Program-made: the position numbers and the translations under genes
Part shown: positions 45,839 to 54,603 of the stretch, one piece after another
Position numbering within the stretch: the stretch's first letter is position 1
How the letters are laid out: every line of letters starts with the position of its first letter
Notes under the pieces: generated by a model
What the model saw: only the letters and a program-made list of their open reading frames with translations
The model's database searches: none
What the model was told of the DNA's origin: nothing
Assembly: GCF_003148685.1 (NCBI RefSeq)
Contig: NZ_QGGR01000005.1
Coordinates: 372,001-436,000 of the forward strand
Direction of reading: 5' to 3'
Length of the DNA: 64,000 nucleotides
Source of the DNA: Actinoplanes xinjiangensis
Lineage (GTDB): Bacteria > Actinomycetota > Actinomycetes > Mycobacteriales > Micromonosporaceae

Positions 45839-46725
45839 TGACGTACTCCCTCGAGCAACTCCGGGGTTTCGTCGCGGTCGCCGAGGAACTGCACTTCGGG
45901 CGCGCGGCGGTTCGGCTGCGGATGACTCAACCCCCGCTGAGCAGGCAGATCCAGAAACTGGAGGCGGCCGTCGGGGTGCAACTACTGGAGCGGGACAACC
46001 GGCGGGTACGGCTCACGCCCGCCGGTTACGCGTTCCTCAACGAGGCGCGGCGCATCCTGGCGATCGCCGAGGCCGCGCCGGCCCTGGCGAAGCGGGTCTC
46101 GTCCGGCATGCGCGGCGTGATCAAACTGGCGTTCACCTCGGCCTCCACCTTCGGCATCCTGGGCCGGATCCTCGACCACCTGGACCTCGACCTTCCCGAG
46201 GTGCACATCGAGCTGTTCGAGATGGTCACCCGCGAGCAGCTCGATGCGCTGACCGCTGGTGACATCGACCTGGGGCTGGCCCGGCCGCCGTTCGACCCGG
46301 AGCTGTTCGAGTCCCGGCTGCTGCACCGGGAGGCACTGCTGCTGGCGGTGCACGAGGACCATCCCCTGTCCGAACTGCGCCGGCCGGTGGTGCCCGCAGA
46401 CCTGACCCGCGAGCCGCTGATCTTCCACTCCCAGCAGAAGGCGCGGTACTTCTACGACCTCGTGGTGAGCATGGTGCCGCTCGCACAGGAGCGGGTGATC
46501 CACACCGTCAGCCAGGTGATCACCATGTTGTGGCTGGTCTCGGGCGGGCGCGGGGTGGCCTTCGTCCCCGAGTCGGCGCGCCTGATCGGCATCCCGCACG
46601 TCAACTACCTGCCGATCGCCACGCCGATCGTCGATCCGGTCGAGCTGCATCTGCTCTGGCCTCGACGGTCCGACAATCCGGCGCTGCCCCGGGCGATCTC
46701 CGCCCTCAGCTTCCTGATGCACTGA
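45838..46725 (+). CDS. LysR-family transcriptional regulator of the hexarate island
   Basis: 295 residues. The N-terminal winged helix (LEQLRGFVAVAEELHFGRAA, QPPLSRQIQKLE) is followed by a two-lobed periplasmic-binding-like effector domain with LDALTAGDIDLGLARPPF. It lies between the tct operon (divergent) and the catabolic genes (same direction). A 15-bp sequence is found in inverted orientation on both sides of the gene, so one regulator probably controls both arms. The inducer is likely a hexarate or a breakdown product (inference). Confidence 0.9.
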   Translation: MTYSLEQLRGFVAVAEELHFGRAAVRLRMTQPPLSRQIQKLEAAVGVQLLERDNRRVRLTPAGYAFLNEARRILAIAEAAPALAKRVSSGMRGVIKLAFTSASTFGILGRILDHLDLDLPEVHIELFEMVTREQLDALTAGDIDLGLARPPFDPELFESRLLHREALLLAVHEDHPLSELRRPVVPADLTREPLIFHSQQKARYFYDLVVSMVPLAQERVIHTVSQVITMLWLVSGGRGVAFVPESARLIGIPHVNYLPIATPIVDPVELHLLWPRRSDNPALPRAISALSFLMH

Positions 46726-46726
46726 C

Positions 46727-46741
46727 GGTATCAATCGATGC
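46727..46741. promoter_or_regulatory. Second copy of the candidate LysR operator, before the catabolic operon
   Basis: GGTATCAATCGATGC is the exact reverse complement of 45815-45829. It ends eleven bases before the -35-like TTGGAC of the dehydratase promoter, a position suited to activation. Confidence 0.6.
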
Positions 46742-46751
46742 CGAAACACTC

Positions 46752-46782
46752 TTGGACAGGCATCGTCGTTGCTTCCTACGGT
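46752..46782 (+). promoter_or_regulatory. Candidate leaderless promoter of the catabolic operon
   Basis: TTGGAC (46752-46757) and TACGGT (46777-46782, TAnnnT type) are 19 bases apart. The predicted start point coincides with the GTG at 46789, and no Shine-Dalgarno precedes it. Confidence 0.45.
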
Positions 46783-46788
46783 TGCTTC

Positions 46789-47706
46789 GTGAACGCGATT
46801 CCCCCTCTCGACCTGGCCGCCCGGCTGGCTTCGGGCCTGCTGTCGTTCCCCGTCACCCACTTCGACGACCGCCTCGCCTTCGACGAGACTCGCTACCGCG
46901 AACACCTGGCGTGGCAGGCCGGGTTCGGCGTCGCCGGCCTGTTCGCCGCCGGCGGCACCGGTGAGGGCTTCTCCCTCACCAGCGCCGAGATCGACACCGT
47001 GGTCCGGGCCGCGGTCGACGAGGTCGGGTCGCGGGTCCCGGTGATCGCCCCGGCCACCGGCAACACCGCGCAGGCGGTCGCCCAGGCACAGGCCGCCGAG
47101 GCCGCGGGCGCCGCCGGGCTGCTGCTCTTCCCGCCCTATCTGACCGAGGCCAGTCAGCCGGGCCTGATCACGCACGTCGAGGCGGTCTGCCGGGCGACCG
47201 GGTTGGGCGTGATCGTCTACAGCCGGGCCAATGCCGTCCTCGAGGACGTCACCGTCGCCGAGCTGGCCGACCGCAACCCCACCCTCATCGGCCTCAAGGA
47301 CGGTGTCGGCGACATCGAGCGGATGACCCGCACCTATGCCAGGGTCGGCGACCGTCTGATCTACGTGGGTGGGCTGCCGACGGCCGAGACGTTCGCCCTG
47401 CCGTTGCTCCAACTCGGGGTCAACACCTACTCGTCGGCGCTCTACAACTTCGTGCCGGAGTTCGCGCTGCGCTTCTACGCGGCGGTGCGGGCCCAGGACC
47501 GGGTCGCCGTCTACGGCATGCTCAACGACTTCGTGATCCCCTACCTCGACATCCGCGACCGGGCCCGCGGCTACGCCGTGTCGATCATCAAGGCCGGTCT
47601 GACGGCGGTCGGGCGTGACGGTGGCCGGGTGCGGCCACCCCTCACCGACCTCACCGGGGACGAGCGGGACGCCCTGGCAGAACTGATCGAGAAGGTACGG
47701 TCGTGA
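46789..47706 (+). CDS. 5-dehydro-4-deoxyglucarate dehydratase (DapA superfamily)
   Basis: 305 residues from GTG 46789, beginning [20 protein letters not shown] as family members do. An ATG at 46738 lies inside the operator repeat and is unlikely. The aldolase-class barrel has the Schiff-base lysine in [10 protein letters not shown], the catalytic tyrosine in VIVYSRAN and the entry motif GTGEGFSLT. It dehydrates and decarboxylates 5-keto-4-deoxyglucarate to 2,5-dioxopentanoate. It is coupled to the glucarate dehydratase by a 4-base overlap. It would receive the products of both dehydratases downstream. Confidence 0.92.
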   Translation: MNAIPPLDLAARLASGLLSFPVTHFDDRLAFDETRYREHLAWQAGFGVAGLFAAGGTGEGFSLTSAEIDTVVRAAVDEVGSRVPVIAPATGNTAQAVAQAQAAEAAGAAGLLLFPPYLTEASQPGLITHVEAVCRATGLGVIVYSRANAVLEDVTVAELADRNPTLIGLKDGVGDIERMTRTYARVGDRLIYVGGLPTAETFALPLLQLGVNTYSSALYNFVPEFALRFYAAVRAQDRVAVYGMLNDFVIPYLDIRDRARGYAVSIIKAGLTAVGRDGGRVRPPLTDLTGDERDALAELIEKVRS

Positions 47707-49025
47707 AACCCACGATCGAGCGCATCGAAGTCGTGCCGGTCGCCGGTCACGACAGCATGCTGCTCAACCTCAGCGGTGCTCATGGGCCGTTCTTCACCCG
47801 TACCGTCGTGATCCTCACCGACAGCGAGGGCCGCACCGGCCTGGGTGAGGCTCCGGGCGGCACCGCGATCCGGAGCACCCTGGAGACCGCCGGTGAGCTG
47901 CTCCTCGGCAGGCCCGTCGCGGAGTTCGCCTCGCTCCTGCGCACCTTCGCCGAGATGCACGCCGGCCAGGATGCCGGGGGCCGGGGCCTTCAGACGTACG
48001 ACCTGCGCGTCACGGTCCACGCCGTGACAGCTCTGGAGTCGGCGCTGCTCGACCTGCTCGGCCGGCATCTCGGGGTGCCGGTCGCCGAGTTGCTCGGTGA
48101 CGGCAGGCAGCGCGACAGCGTGCCGGTGCTCGGCTATCTGTTCTACATCGGCGACACGTCGCGCACCGACCTCCCCTACCGGCACGAGACCGGCCCGGTC
48201 GACGGCTGGGAGCGGTTACGCCGCAGTCCCGCCCTGACCCCGTCGTCGATCGTCGCGCTGGCCGAGGCCGCCCAGGCCCGGTATGGCTTCAGCGACTTCA
48301 AGCTCAAGGGCGGAGTGTTCGCCGGCGAGATGGAGGTCGAGGCGGTGCACGCCCTGGCCGAGCGTTTCCCCGACGCCCGGATCACCCTCGACCCGAACGG
48401 CGGCTGGCTGCTGAAGGACGCCATCGCGCTCTGCCGTGACCTGCACGGTGTGCTCGCCTACGCCGAGGATCCGGTCGGCGCCGAGGGTGACCTGTCCGGG
48501 CGGGAGACGATGGCGGAGTTCCGGCGGGCCACCGGGCTGCGCACGGCCACCAACATGATCGCCACCGATTGGCGGCAGATGGCCCATGCGGTACGCGCCC
48601 AGGCCGTCGACATCCCCCTCGCCGATCCGCATTTCTGGACCATGCGGGGTTCGGTCCGGGTCGCCCAGCTCTGCCACGACTTCGGGCTCACCTGGGGCTC
48701 GCACTCCAACAACCACTTCGACATCTCGCTGGCGATGTTCACGCACGTCGGGGCAGCCGCACCCGGTGAGATCACCGCCCTCGACACGCACTGGATCTGG
48801 CAGGACGGTCAGCGGCTCACCCGTGAGCCGTTCCCGATCCGCGACGGTGCCATCGCCGTTCCATCCACTCCGGGTCTCGGTGTCGACCTCGACCGCGACG
48901 CCCTCGCCGCCGCCCACGAGCTCTACCGGGAACACGGGCTCGGCGGGCGCGACGACGCCACGGCCATGCAGTACCTCCTACCCGGTTGGCGCTTCGATCC
49001 CAAGCGCCCCTGTCTGGTGCGGTGA
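47703..49025 (+). CDS. gudD: Glucarate dehydratase (enolase superfamily)
   Basis: 440 residues, normal family length. Signature residues are the K-x-K of FKLKGG, metal ligands in DPNGGW and AYAEDPVG, the [11 protein letters not shown] loop and the catalytic histidine in [13 protein letters not shown]. It abstracts the C5 proton of D-glucarate (or L-idarate) to give 5-keto-4-deoxyglucarate. GTG start in a GTGA overlap. Four bases separate it from the next dehydratase. Confidence 0.93.
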   Translation: MKPTIERIEVVPVAGHDSMLLNLSGAHGPFFTRTVVILTDSEGRTGLGEAPGGTAIRSTLETAGELLLGRPVAEFASLLRTFAEMHAGQDAGGRGLQTYDLRVTVHAVTALESALLDLLGRHLGVPVAELLGDGRQRDSVPVLGYLFYIGDTSRTDLPYRHETGPVDGWERLRRSPALTPSSIVALAEAAQARYGFSDFKLKGGVFAGEMEVEAVHALAERFPDARITLDPNGGWLLKDAIALCRDLHGVLAYAEDPVGAEGDLSGRETMAEFRRATGLRTATNMIATDWRQMAHAVRAQAVDIPLADPHFWTMRGSVRVAQLCHDFGLTWGSHSNNHFDISLAMFTHVGAAAPGEITALDTHWIWQDGQRLTREPFPIRDGAIAVPSTPGLGVDLDRDALAAAHELYREHGLGGRDDATAMQYLLPGWRFDPKRPCLVR

Positions 49026-49029
49026 CCTC

Positions 49030-50157
49030 GTGACTGATCGAATCGTGGGTATCACGCTCTCCTCCGTCACGTTGCCGCTGAAACACGCGATCAGCGACGC
49101 CAAGGTGTTCACCGGGCGGCAGCGGCCGATGACCGAGGTCGTGTTCCTGTTCGCCGAGGTCCGCACCGGGTCCGGTCTGGAGGGAGTGGGCTTCAGCTAC
49201 AGCAAGCGGGCCGGTGGGCCGGCCCAGTTCGCGCACGCCCGTGAGGTCGCGCCGGACCTGATCGGCGAGGACCCCAACGACATCCAGCGACTCTGGACCA
49301 AACTCGTGTGGGCCGGCGCCTCGGTCGGCCGCAGTGGAGCGTCGACGCAGGCGATCGCGGCGCTCGACGTGGCCCTGTGGGACCTCAAGGCGAAACGGGC
49401 CGGCTTGCCGCTGGCCAAGCTGCTCGGCGCCCACCGCGATGCGGTGCGCTGCTACGACACATCCGGCGGGTTCCTGCACGAGCCGATCGAGCAGGTGCTG
49501 GCCAACGCCACCGCATCACTGGCGTCCGGGATCGGCGGCATCAAGATCAAGGTGGGTCATCCGGCGGCGGCTGTCGACCTTGCCCGGGTGCGGGCGGTTC
49601 GCGAGCACATCGGGGACGAGACGCCACTCATGGTCGACGCCAACCAGCAGTGGGACCGCCCGACGGCACAGCGGATCGGGCGGGCGCTGGAGGAGTTCGG
49701 GCTCGTGTGGATCGAGGAGCCGCTGGATGCGTACGACGCCGAGGGTCATGCGGCCCTCGCCCGCAGCCTGGACACAGCGATCGCCTCCGGTGAGATGCTG
49801 ACCAGCGTGGCCGAGCACCACGAACTCATCCGCCGCAACGCCGTCGACATCATCCAGCCGGACGCGCCCCGGATCGGTGGCATCACCCAGTTCCTGCGGC
49901 TGGCCGGCCTCGCCGAACACGCCAACCTGATCATGGCACCGCACTTCGCCATGGAGATCCACGTTCACCTGGCGGCCGCTTATCCCCACGAGCCGTGGAT
50001 CGAGCACTTCGACTGGCTGCACCCCCTCTTCGACGAGCGCCTGGAGATCCGCGACGGCCGCATCCACCTGTCCGACCGTCCCGGCCTCGGCGTGAGCATC
50101 AGCGACCAGGCCCGCAAGTGGACCGTCGACCGGGCCGACCTCGGAGCCCCCGCATGA
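49030..50157 (+). CDS. Mandelate-racemase-family dehydratase, galactarate/L-talarate type
   Basis: 375 residues from GTG 49030. Enolase-superfamily motifs are GIKIKVGHP (K-x-K), MVDANQQWD, WIEEPLDAYD, IASGEML and the histidine in PHFAMEIHVHLAAA. The sequence around FSYSKRAGGPAQFAHAREV fits L-talarate/galactarate dehydratases, whose product enters the same pathway as that of glucarate dehydratase. Related acid-sugar dehydratases (altrarate, for example) cannot be excluded. With gudD it would allow both glucarate and galactarate to be used. Confidence 0.82.
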   Translation: MTDRIVGITLSSVTLPLKHAISDAKVFTGRQRPMTEVVFLFAEVRTGSGLEGVGFSYSKRAGGPAQFAHAREVAPDLIGEDPNDIQRLWTKLVWAGASVGRSGASTQAIAALDVALWDLKAKRAGLPLAKLLGAHRDAVRCYDTSGGFLHEPIEQVLANATASLASGIGGIKIKVGHPAAAVDLARVRAVREHIGDETPLMVDANQQWDRPTAQRIGRALEEFGLVWIEEPLDAYDAEGHAALARSLDTAIASGEMLTSVAEHHELIRRNAVDIIQPDAPRIGGITQFLRLAGLAEHANLIMAPHFAMEIHVHLAAAYPHEPWIEHFDWLHPLFDERLEIRDGRIHLSDRPGLGVSISDQARKWTVDRADLGAPA

Positions 50158-50477
50158 CCTCGGCACTGTCGCCCACCACCGCGCGGGCCGATGCAGCCGG
50201 AACCGCTCCCCTGGCGCGGCCCTTCGACACCGAGGCCGTCACTGAGGGGACGGCGGGGCATCGCTGCACCACAGCGGTCTCGGCCATGGAGCGCTCCCGC
50301 ACCACGCGCGATAATGCAGAACCCGGGTACCACCGCCACCGCCAGTGGGGGACGGTGCGGCGGTCCCGTGCCGCACGGCCGAGTCTGCGGAACCGGCCGG
50401 GTTGCGCGAGAGTGATTCCGATGCGTCCGGGCACCGGGCCCGGCCTCAACTTCGATCTCGTGGAGGGCACAGCATGA
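50154..50477 (+). CDS. Possible 107-residue unknown protein or decayed remnant
   Basis: An open frame starts at ATG 50154 in a 4-base ATGA overlap with the dehydratase and ends at 50477, overlapping the dehydrogenase ATG by 4 bases. The product is Arg/Thr/Ala-rich (ARADAAGTAPLARPF, RTTRDNAEPGYHRHRQ) with no recognised domain. Overlaps at both ends favour translation, but composition looks poor. It fills the only gap of about 316 bases in this operon. It may simply be a spacer or the remains of a gene. Confidence 0.3.
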   Translation: MTSALSPTTARADAAGTAPLARPFDTEAVTEGTAGHRCTTAVSAMERSRTTRDNAEPGYHRHRQWGTVRRSRAARPSLRNRPGCARVIPMRPGTGPGLNFDLVEGTA

Positions 50478-52105
50478 CCGGTGTTCCCAGCATCGACCCT
50501 CGCAGTGGCGCAACCGTGGAGATCGTCGCCGAGGAGACCACGACAGAGCAGGTGGACGCGATCTGCACCGCCGCACTCACCGCCGCCGGACCACTCGAGG
50601 ATCTCGGCCGCGACGGTCGGGCGGCCCTGCTCGACGACCTGGCGGCAGCACTCGAAGCACACCGGGACCGCATCGTCGAGGTCGCCGACCGGGAGACCGC
50701 ACTCGGGACCGTGCGGCTCAACGGGGAATTGAGCCGCACGTGCTACCAGTTGCGGCTCTTCGGTGAGGTGCTGCGCGACGGCGGCTACCTGGAGGCCACC
50801 GTCGACCATCCCGGGGAGACCCCGATGGGCCCACGACCGGACCTGCGGCGAATGCTCGTGCCGATCGGGCCGGTGGCCGTGTTCGGCGCCAGCAACTTCC
50901 CGCTGGCCTTCTCGGTCCCCGGCGGCGACACCGCGTCAGCCATCGCCGCGGGCAGCCCGGTCGTCCTGAAGGCACACCATTCACACCCGGCGACCTCGCA
51001 GCTCTGCTACGAGATCCTCGCCGAGGCCGCCCGGAAGGCCGGCGCCCCGGACGGCACGTTCGGCATCGTGCACGGCATGCAGGCCGGCGCCGACCTCGTC
51101 GCCCATCCGGCGATCCGCGCGGTCGGTTTCACCGGCTCGGTCACCGGCGGCCGGGCCCTGCTCGCCATCATCGAACAGCGTCCCGAACCGATCCCGTTCT
51201 ACGGCGAGTTGAGCAGCCTCAACCCGGTCGTCGTCACTCCGGAGGCCGCCACCGACCGGGCCGAGAAGATCGGCGCCGAGTTCGCGGCCTCGTTCACCCT
51301 GGGCGCCGGTCAGTTCTGCACCAAGCCCGGCCTGATCTTCGTCCCCCACGGTCCCGACGGCGACCGTCTGGTCACCGCCATCCGGGAGACGATCACCGGG
51401 CTGGATCCGATGGTGATGCTCAACGCCGGCATCGCCACCGCCTACCAACGAGGCACAGCCGCTCTCGCCAGCGCGACCGGCGAATCCGGCGCGCCTGGCG
51501 CGACCGGCGCGACCGGTGTTGCTGAAGCGACCGCCGAGGCTCGCACGACCGGCGAGAATGGCACGGCCAACGCGATCCGCAAGACCGGCGCGACGAGCCT
51601 GGACGAGCCCGCTTCCGCCTCCTCCGGAGAGCGGGCCCCGGCGCGGGCCACACCGCTGCTATTCGCAGCCTCCGCGGCTGCGCTGCCACCGGAGGCGACC
51701 GAGGAGTGCTTCGGGCCGGTCACCATCGTGGCCCGATGGGCCGATGAGGCCGAACTGTTCGCGGCTGTCGATGGGCTGCCGCCATCGCTGACCGCGACCG
51801 TGCACCGGGGACCCGGCGAGACGGAACTGCCGGCCGAACTGACCCGGCGGTTCCGGTCGCGGACCGGGAGACTCGTCTACGACGGCTATCCCACCGGTGT
51901 CGCGGTCTCCTGGGCCCAGCACCACGGTGGGCCGTGGCCCGCCACCAACACGCAGCACACATCAGTCGGCGCTACCGCCATCCGCCGGTTCCTGCGGCCG
52001 GTGACCTGGCAGAACGCGCCGGCCGACCTGCTCCCACCGGAGCTGCGTGACGAATATGACAGCGTCCCGCGGCGGGTCGACGGGGTGTTGCGCACGAGAC
52101 TCTGA
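50474..52105 (+). CDS. 2,5-dioxovalerate (alpha-ketoglutarate semialdehyde) dehydrogenase with low-complexity insert
   Basis: 543 residues from ATG 50474 with GGAGGG upstream. It belongs to the aldehyde dehydrogenase branch that oxidises 2,5-dioxopentanoate to 2-oxoglutarate. Motifs are VAVFGASNFPLAFSVPGGDT, VGFTGSVTGGRAL, the catalytic glutamate in GELSSLNPV and the catalytic cysteine in LGAGQFCTKPG. Between about 330 and 395 is an Ala/Thr/Gly/Ser-rich insert (GESGAPGATGATGVAEATAE) not found in the family; the fold resumes at LLFAASAAALPPEATEECFG. It completes the hexarate route to the TCA cycle. Confidence 0.9.
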   Translation: MTGVPSIDPRSGATVEIVAEETTTEQVDAICTAALTAAGPLEDLGRDGRAALLDDLAAALEAHRDRIVEVADRETALGTVRLNGELSRTCYQLRLFGEVLRDGGYLEATVDHPGETPMGPRPDLRRMLVPIGPVAVFGASNFPLAFSVPGGDTASAIAAGSPVVLKAHHSHPATSQLCYEILAEAARKAGAPDGTFGIVHGMQAGADLVAHPAIRAVGFTGSVTGGRALLAIIEQRPEPIPFYGELSSLNPVVVTPEAATDRAEKIGAEFAASFTLGAGQFCTKPGLIFVPHGPDGDRLVTAIRETITGLDPMVMLNAGIATAYQRGTAALASATGESGAPGATGATGVAEATAEARTTGENGTANAIRKTGATSLDEPASASSGERAPARATPLLFAASAAALPPEATEECFGPVTIVARWADEAELFAAVDGLPPSLTATVHRGPGETELPAELTRRFRSRTGRLVYDGYPTGVAVSWAQHHGGPWPATNTQHTSVGATAIRRFLRPVTWQNAPADLLPPELRDEYDSVPRRVDGVLRTRL

Positions 52106-52107
52106 GG

Positions 52108-52863
52108 GTGCAACTCGACCATGCGGTGCTGCTCGTGGCCGGAGGCGTCGGGTCGGGGCTGACCGGCTCGATGGCGGGGCTGGCGTCGCTCATCAGCTAC
52201 CCGACGTTGCTGGCTGTCGGTCTTCCGCCGATCGCAGCCAACGTGACCAACTCGGTCGGCCTCCTGGCCAGCGGTGCCGGGTCGGCCGCCGGGTCGCGGC
52301 AGGAGCTACGTGGTCAGGGCCCGCGCATCCTCCGGCTCAGCGTGTTCGCGCTGCTGGGCGGCACCACCGGTGCCGTTCTGCTGCTGAACACCACGTCAGC
52401 GGTGTTCGAGCGGATCGTGCCGCTGCTGATCGTGCTGGCGGCGGTTGTCCTGCTGCTGCGCGATCAGCTTCGAGACTGGTATACGCGGCCCAGGTCCCGG
52501 TTCGCGCAGCCGCCGCTCGGGTTGGCGATCTTCCTGATCGGCATCTACGGCGGCTACTTCGGGGCGGCCGCGGGCGTGCTGATGCTGGCCGTCATGTCGA
52601 TGTCGATGGTCGAACCACTGGCAGTGACCAATGCCGTGAAAAGCGTCGTCCTGGCCGCATCGAATGCCGCCGCCGCAGTCCTCTACGCCTTCATCGCCCC
52701 GGTCAACTGGACTGCCGCGGCACTGCTCGGCGTCGGCTGCCTGATCGGCAGCTGGATCGGCCCGGCCCTGGTCCGCCGCACCCCGGAACGCCCGCTCCGC
52801 ATCGTGATCGCCGTGGCCGCGCTCGGTTTGGCCGCCTACCTCTGGCACGACGCCCACACCTGA
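52108..52863 (+). CDS. TauE/SafE-family membrane transporter
   Basis: 251 residues with about eight hydrophobic helices in two repeats. The repeat signatures are GGVGSGLTGSMAGLASLISY and LIGIYGGYFGAAAGVLMLAV. TauE/SafE proteins move sulfite, sulfoacetate or other organic anions. GTG start two bases after the dehydrogenase stop, so it is the last gene of the catabolic operon. Here it may export an acid or import one; the substrate is unknown. Confidence 0.87.
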   Translation: MQLDHAVLLVAGGVGSGLTGSMAGLASLISYPTLLAVGLPPIAANVTNSVGLLASGAGSAAGSRQELRGQGPRILRLSVFALLGGTTGAVLLLNTTSAVFERIVPLLIVLAAVVLLLRDQLRDWYTRPRSRFAQPPLGLAIFLIGIYGGYFGAAAGVLMLAVMSMSMVEPLAVTNAVKSVVLAASNAAAAVLYAFIAPVNWTAAALLGVGCLIGSWIGPALVRRTPERPLRIVIAVAALGLAAYLWHDAHT

Positions 52864-53042
52864 TAGCCGAGGAATCGCCTGCTCCCGCCGGAGACGACCA
52901 CACGGATATGGTTCCGGGCGGAGCTACCTGACGTGGGTGGCCCGTGGCGCTCGGTTCCGAAGACTGAGCCGTCGTAGAGACGACGACGGGAACCAGCCGG
53001 GGTTCACCCCGTAACAGCTGTGACAAGTGTGACCATGGGGGC

Positions 53043-53747
53043 ATGACGATCCGGGTCGCGATGTGGTCAGGTCCCCGCAACATCTCCACGGCGATGATGC
53101 GCAGCTTCGGCTCGCGCGCCGACACGGTCGTGTCCGACGAGCCGCTCTACGCCCACTACCTCGCTGCCACCGGCCTCGACCATCCCGGCCGTGACGAGAT
53201 CCTGGCCTCCCAGCCGCAGCGCTGGGAGGACGTCGCCGAGGCACTGACCGGCCCGGTCCCCGGCGACCCGGCGGTCTTCTACCAGAAACACATGACCCAC
53301 CACCTGCTCCCCGCCATCGGCCGCGACTGGCTGGGCAAACTCGCCCACGCATTCCTGATCCGCGACCCGGGGCACGTGGTGGCGTCGTATGCGAAGGTGC
53401 GCGGCGAGCCGACCCTGGAGGACCTCGGCTACCCGCAGCAGGTGGAGATCTTCCGCACCTTCGGTGGCCCGGTCGTCGACTCCGCCGACGTGCTGCGCGA
53501 CCCGGCCGGCACCCTGCGGCGGCTCTGCGCGGATCTCGGTCTCACCTTCGACCCGGCGATGCTCTCCTGGGCGCCGGGCCCGCGACCGGAGGACGGCGCG
53601 TGGGCGCCGCACTGGTACGCCAACGTGCACGCCTCCACCGGCTTCGCCGCCTACGACCCCTCCCCCGCCGACATTCCCGACCGCCTCCGCCCGCTGGTCG
53701 AGGCGGCCCGCCCGTACTACGAGGAACTGGCCGCCCATCGCCGCTGA
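53043..53747 (+). CDS. Sulfotransferase-family-like P-loop protein
   Basis: 234 residues, ATG 53043. MWSGPRNISTAMMRSFGSR is the 5'-PSB-like loop of the sulfotransferase superfamily, and HAFLIRDPGHVVASYAKVR is the 3'-PB-like region, so PAPS-type nucleotide binding is possible. It is shorter than typical carbohydrate sulfotransferases. A class IV aminotransferase lies 1.3 kb away on the other strand. I recall proteins where these two families occur together or fused, so a joint role is possible. Real sulfotransferase activity is not established for this subgroup. Confidence 0.72.
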   Translation: MTIRVAMWSGPRNISTAMMRSFGSRADTVVSDEPLYAHYLAATGLDHPGRDEILASQPQRWEDVAEALTGPVPGDPAVFYQKHMTHHLLPAIGRDWLGKLAHAFLIRDPGHVVASYAKVRGEPTLEDLGYPQQVEIFRTFGGPVVDSADVLRDPAGTLRRLCADLGLTFDPAMLSWAPGPRPEDGAWAPHWYANVHASTGFAAYDPSPADIPDRLRPLVEAARPYYEELAAHRR

Positions 53748-53757
53748 CCTCGGCCTT

Positions 53758-53990
53758 CACCCAACAGCCCTGCGCACCCCGCATCACCCGCCGCAACGAC
53801 AACCGACCGTCACCCAGCACCCCGACGCACCCCGCATCCACCCGCCGCAACGACAACCGACCACCACCCAACAGCCGGACGCACCCCCGCATCACGCGCC
53901 AACGACAACCGACCACCACCCAGCACCCCGCATCACGCCCCAACCACAACCGACCACCACCCAACAGCCCGACGCACCCCGCATCACCGG
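53758..53990. repeat. Degenerate tandem repeats of about 45-55 bp
   Basis: About four and a half imperfect units built on CGACAACCGACCACCACCCA and GACGCACCCCGCATCACC fill the 308-base gap after the sulfotransferase-like gene. Unit length varies and nothing separates them as spacers. Composition is strongly C over G on the plus strand. No coding function is evident. Confidence 0.7.
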
Positions 53991-54055
53991 GCGCAACGGC
54001 GGTCGGCGGGCTCAGCCGTGCGATGATTCGCCTCCATCGATCGGGGAGTGCGGGC

Positions 54056-54511
54056 ATGGGTTACAGCGGGGGCATCTTCGTGGTGAAGGCCGAGCGGCCG
54101 GCACCACTCGGCGAACTGGGCGTGCTCGGGGAGAAGAGCTTCCCCGGCGGTTGGCACGAGCTTCAACTCGACGGCTTCCCCGAGGGTTCCGCGCTCCGCG
54201 AGGTGGTGGTCGCCACCGGAGCCCCGGCCCTGATGGCCGTGGTGCTCGACAGCGACATGGCGCACGTCCAGGCGCTCAGCCCGGCCGGGGTCGGCTGGGC
54301 CGCCTACCTGCATCCCGGCAATGCGGAGGCCTTCGGCGCCCCGCCGCTGCCGCACTCGCCGGACGAGATCGTCGAACTGGCCGCGACCTGGTCCGCCGAA
54401 GCAGGCCTGCACGCTGACCGGGACGCCGTCCGGGCCGCGCTGACCGCGCAGAACACCTTCGCCGAGGAGACCCTCACCGACCTGCTGACCGGGCTCGGTG
54501 TCACCGGTTGA
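54056..54511 (+). CDS. Conserved-looking hypothetical protein, 151 residues
   Basis: ATG 54056 has GGGGAG eight bases upstream. The soluble protein starts MGYSGGIFVVKAERPAPLGE and contains WHELQLDGFPEGSALREVVV. Its C-terminal helical part is HADRDAVRAALTAQNTFAEE. Codon use is normal for the genome, so the gene looks real. I recognise no domain. It stands alone between a repeat array and a large hairpin. Confidence 0.65.
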   Translation: MGYSGGIFVVKAERPAPLGELGVLGEKSFPGGWHELQLDGFPEGSALREVVVATGAPALMAVVLDSDMAHVQALSPAGVGWAAYLHPGNAEAFGAPPLPHSPDEIVELAATWSAEAGLHADRDAVRAALTAQNTFAEETLTDLLTGLGVTG

Positions 54512-54550
54512 TCCCCCACTGATGTGACGATCTTGCATGCATGCATGGCT

Positions 54551-54601
54551 GCTGGTCTCCACCGCTGTCTCAAGTGCCTTGAGACAGCGGTGGAGACCAG
54601 C
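54551..54601. repeat. Perfect 24-bp inverted repeat with three-base loop
   Basis: The arm 54551-54574 pairs base for base with 54578-54601 around TGC. TGCATGCATGCATGG precedes it. There is no U-run on either strand, so it is not a classical intrinsic terminator. It sits exactly where the pseudogene next to it loses its 5' part. Confidence 0.85.
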
Positions 54602-54603
54602 CG

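Noticed and set aside
46738..46788. ATG at 46738 as the start of the dehydratase
   Set aside because: It overlaps the inverted operator repeat and would add 17 residues not present in the family; GTG 46789 fits family N-termini.
53758..53990. CRISPR array
   Set aside because: Units are contiguous, imperfect and variable in length, with no unique spacers and no cas genes.
54551..54601. Intrinsic terminator for the 54056-54511 gene
   Set aside because: The stem is perfect but there is no U-run on either side, and at 24 bp with a three-base loop it is longer than usual; a terminator role is possible but not supported.
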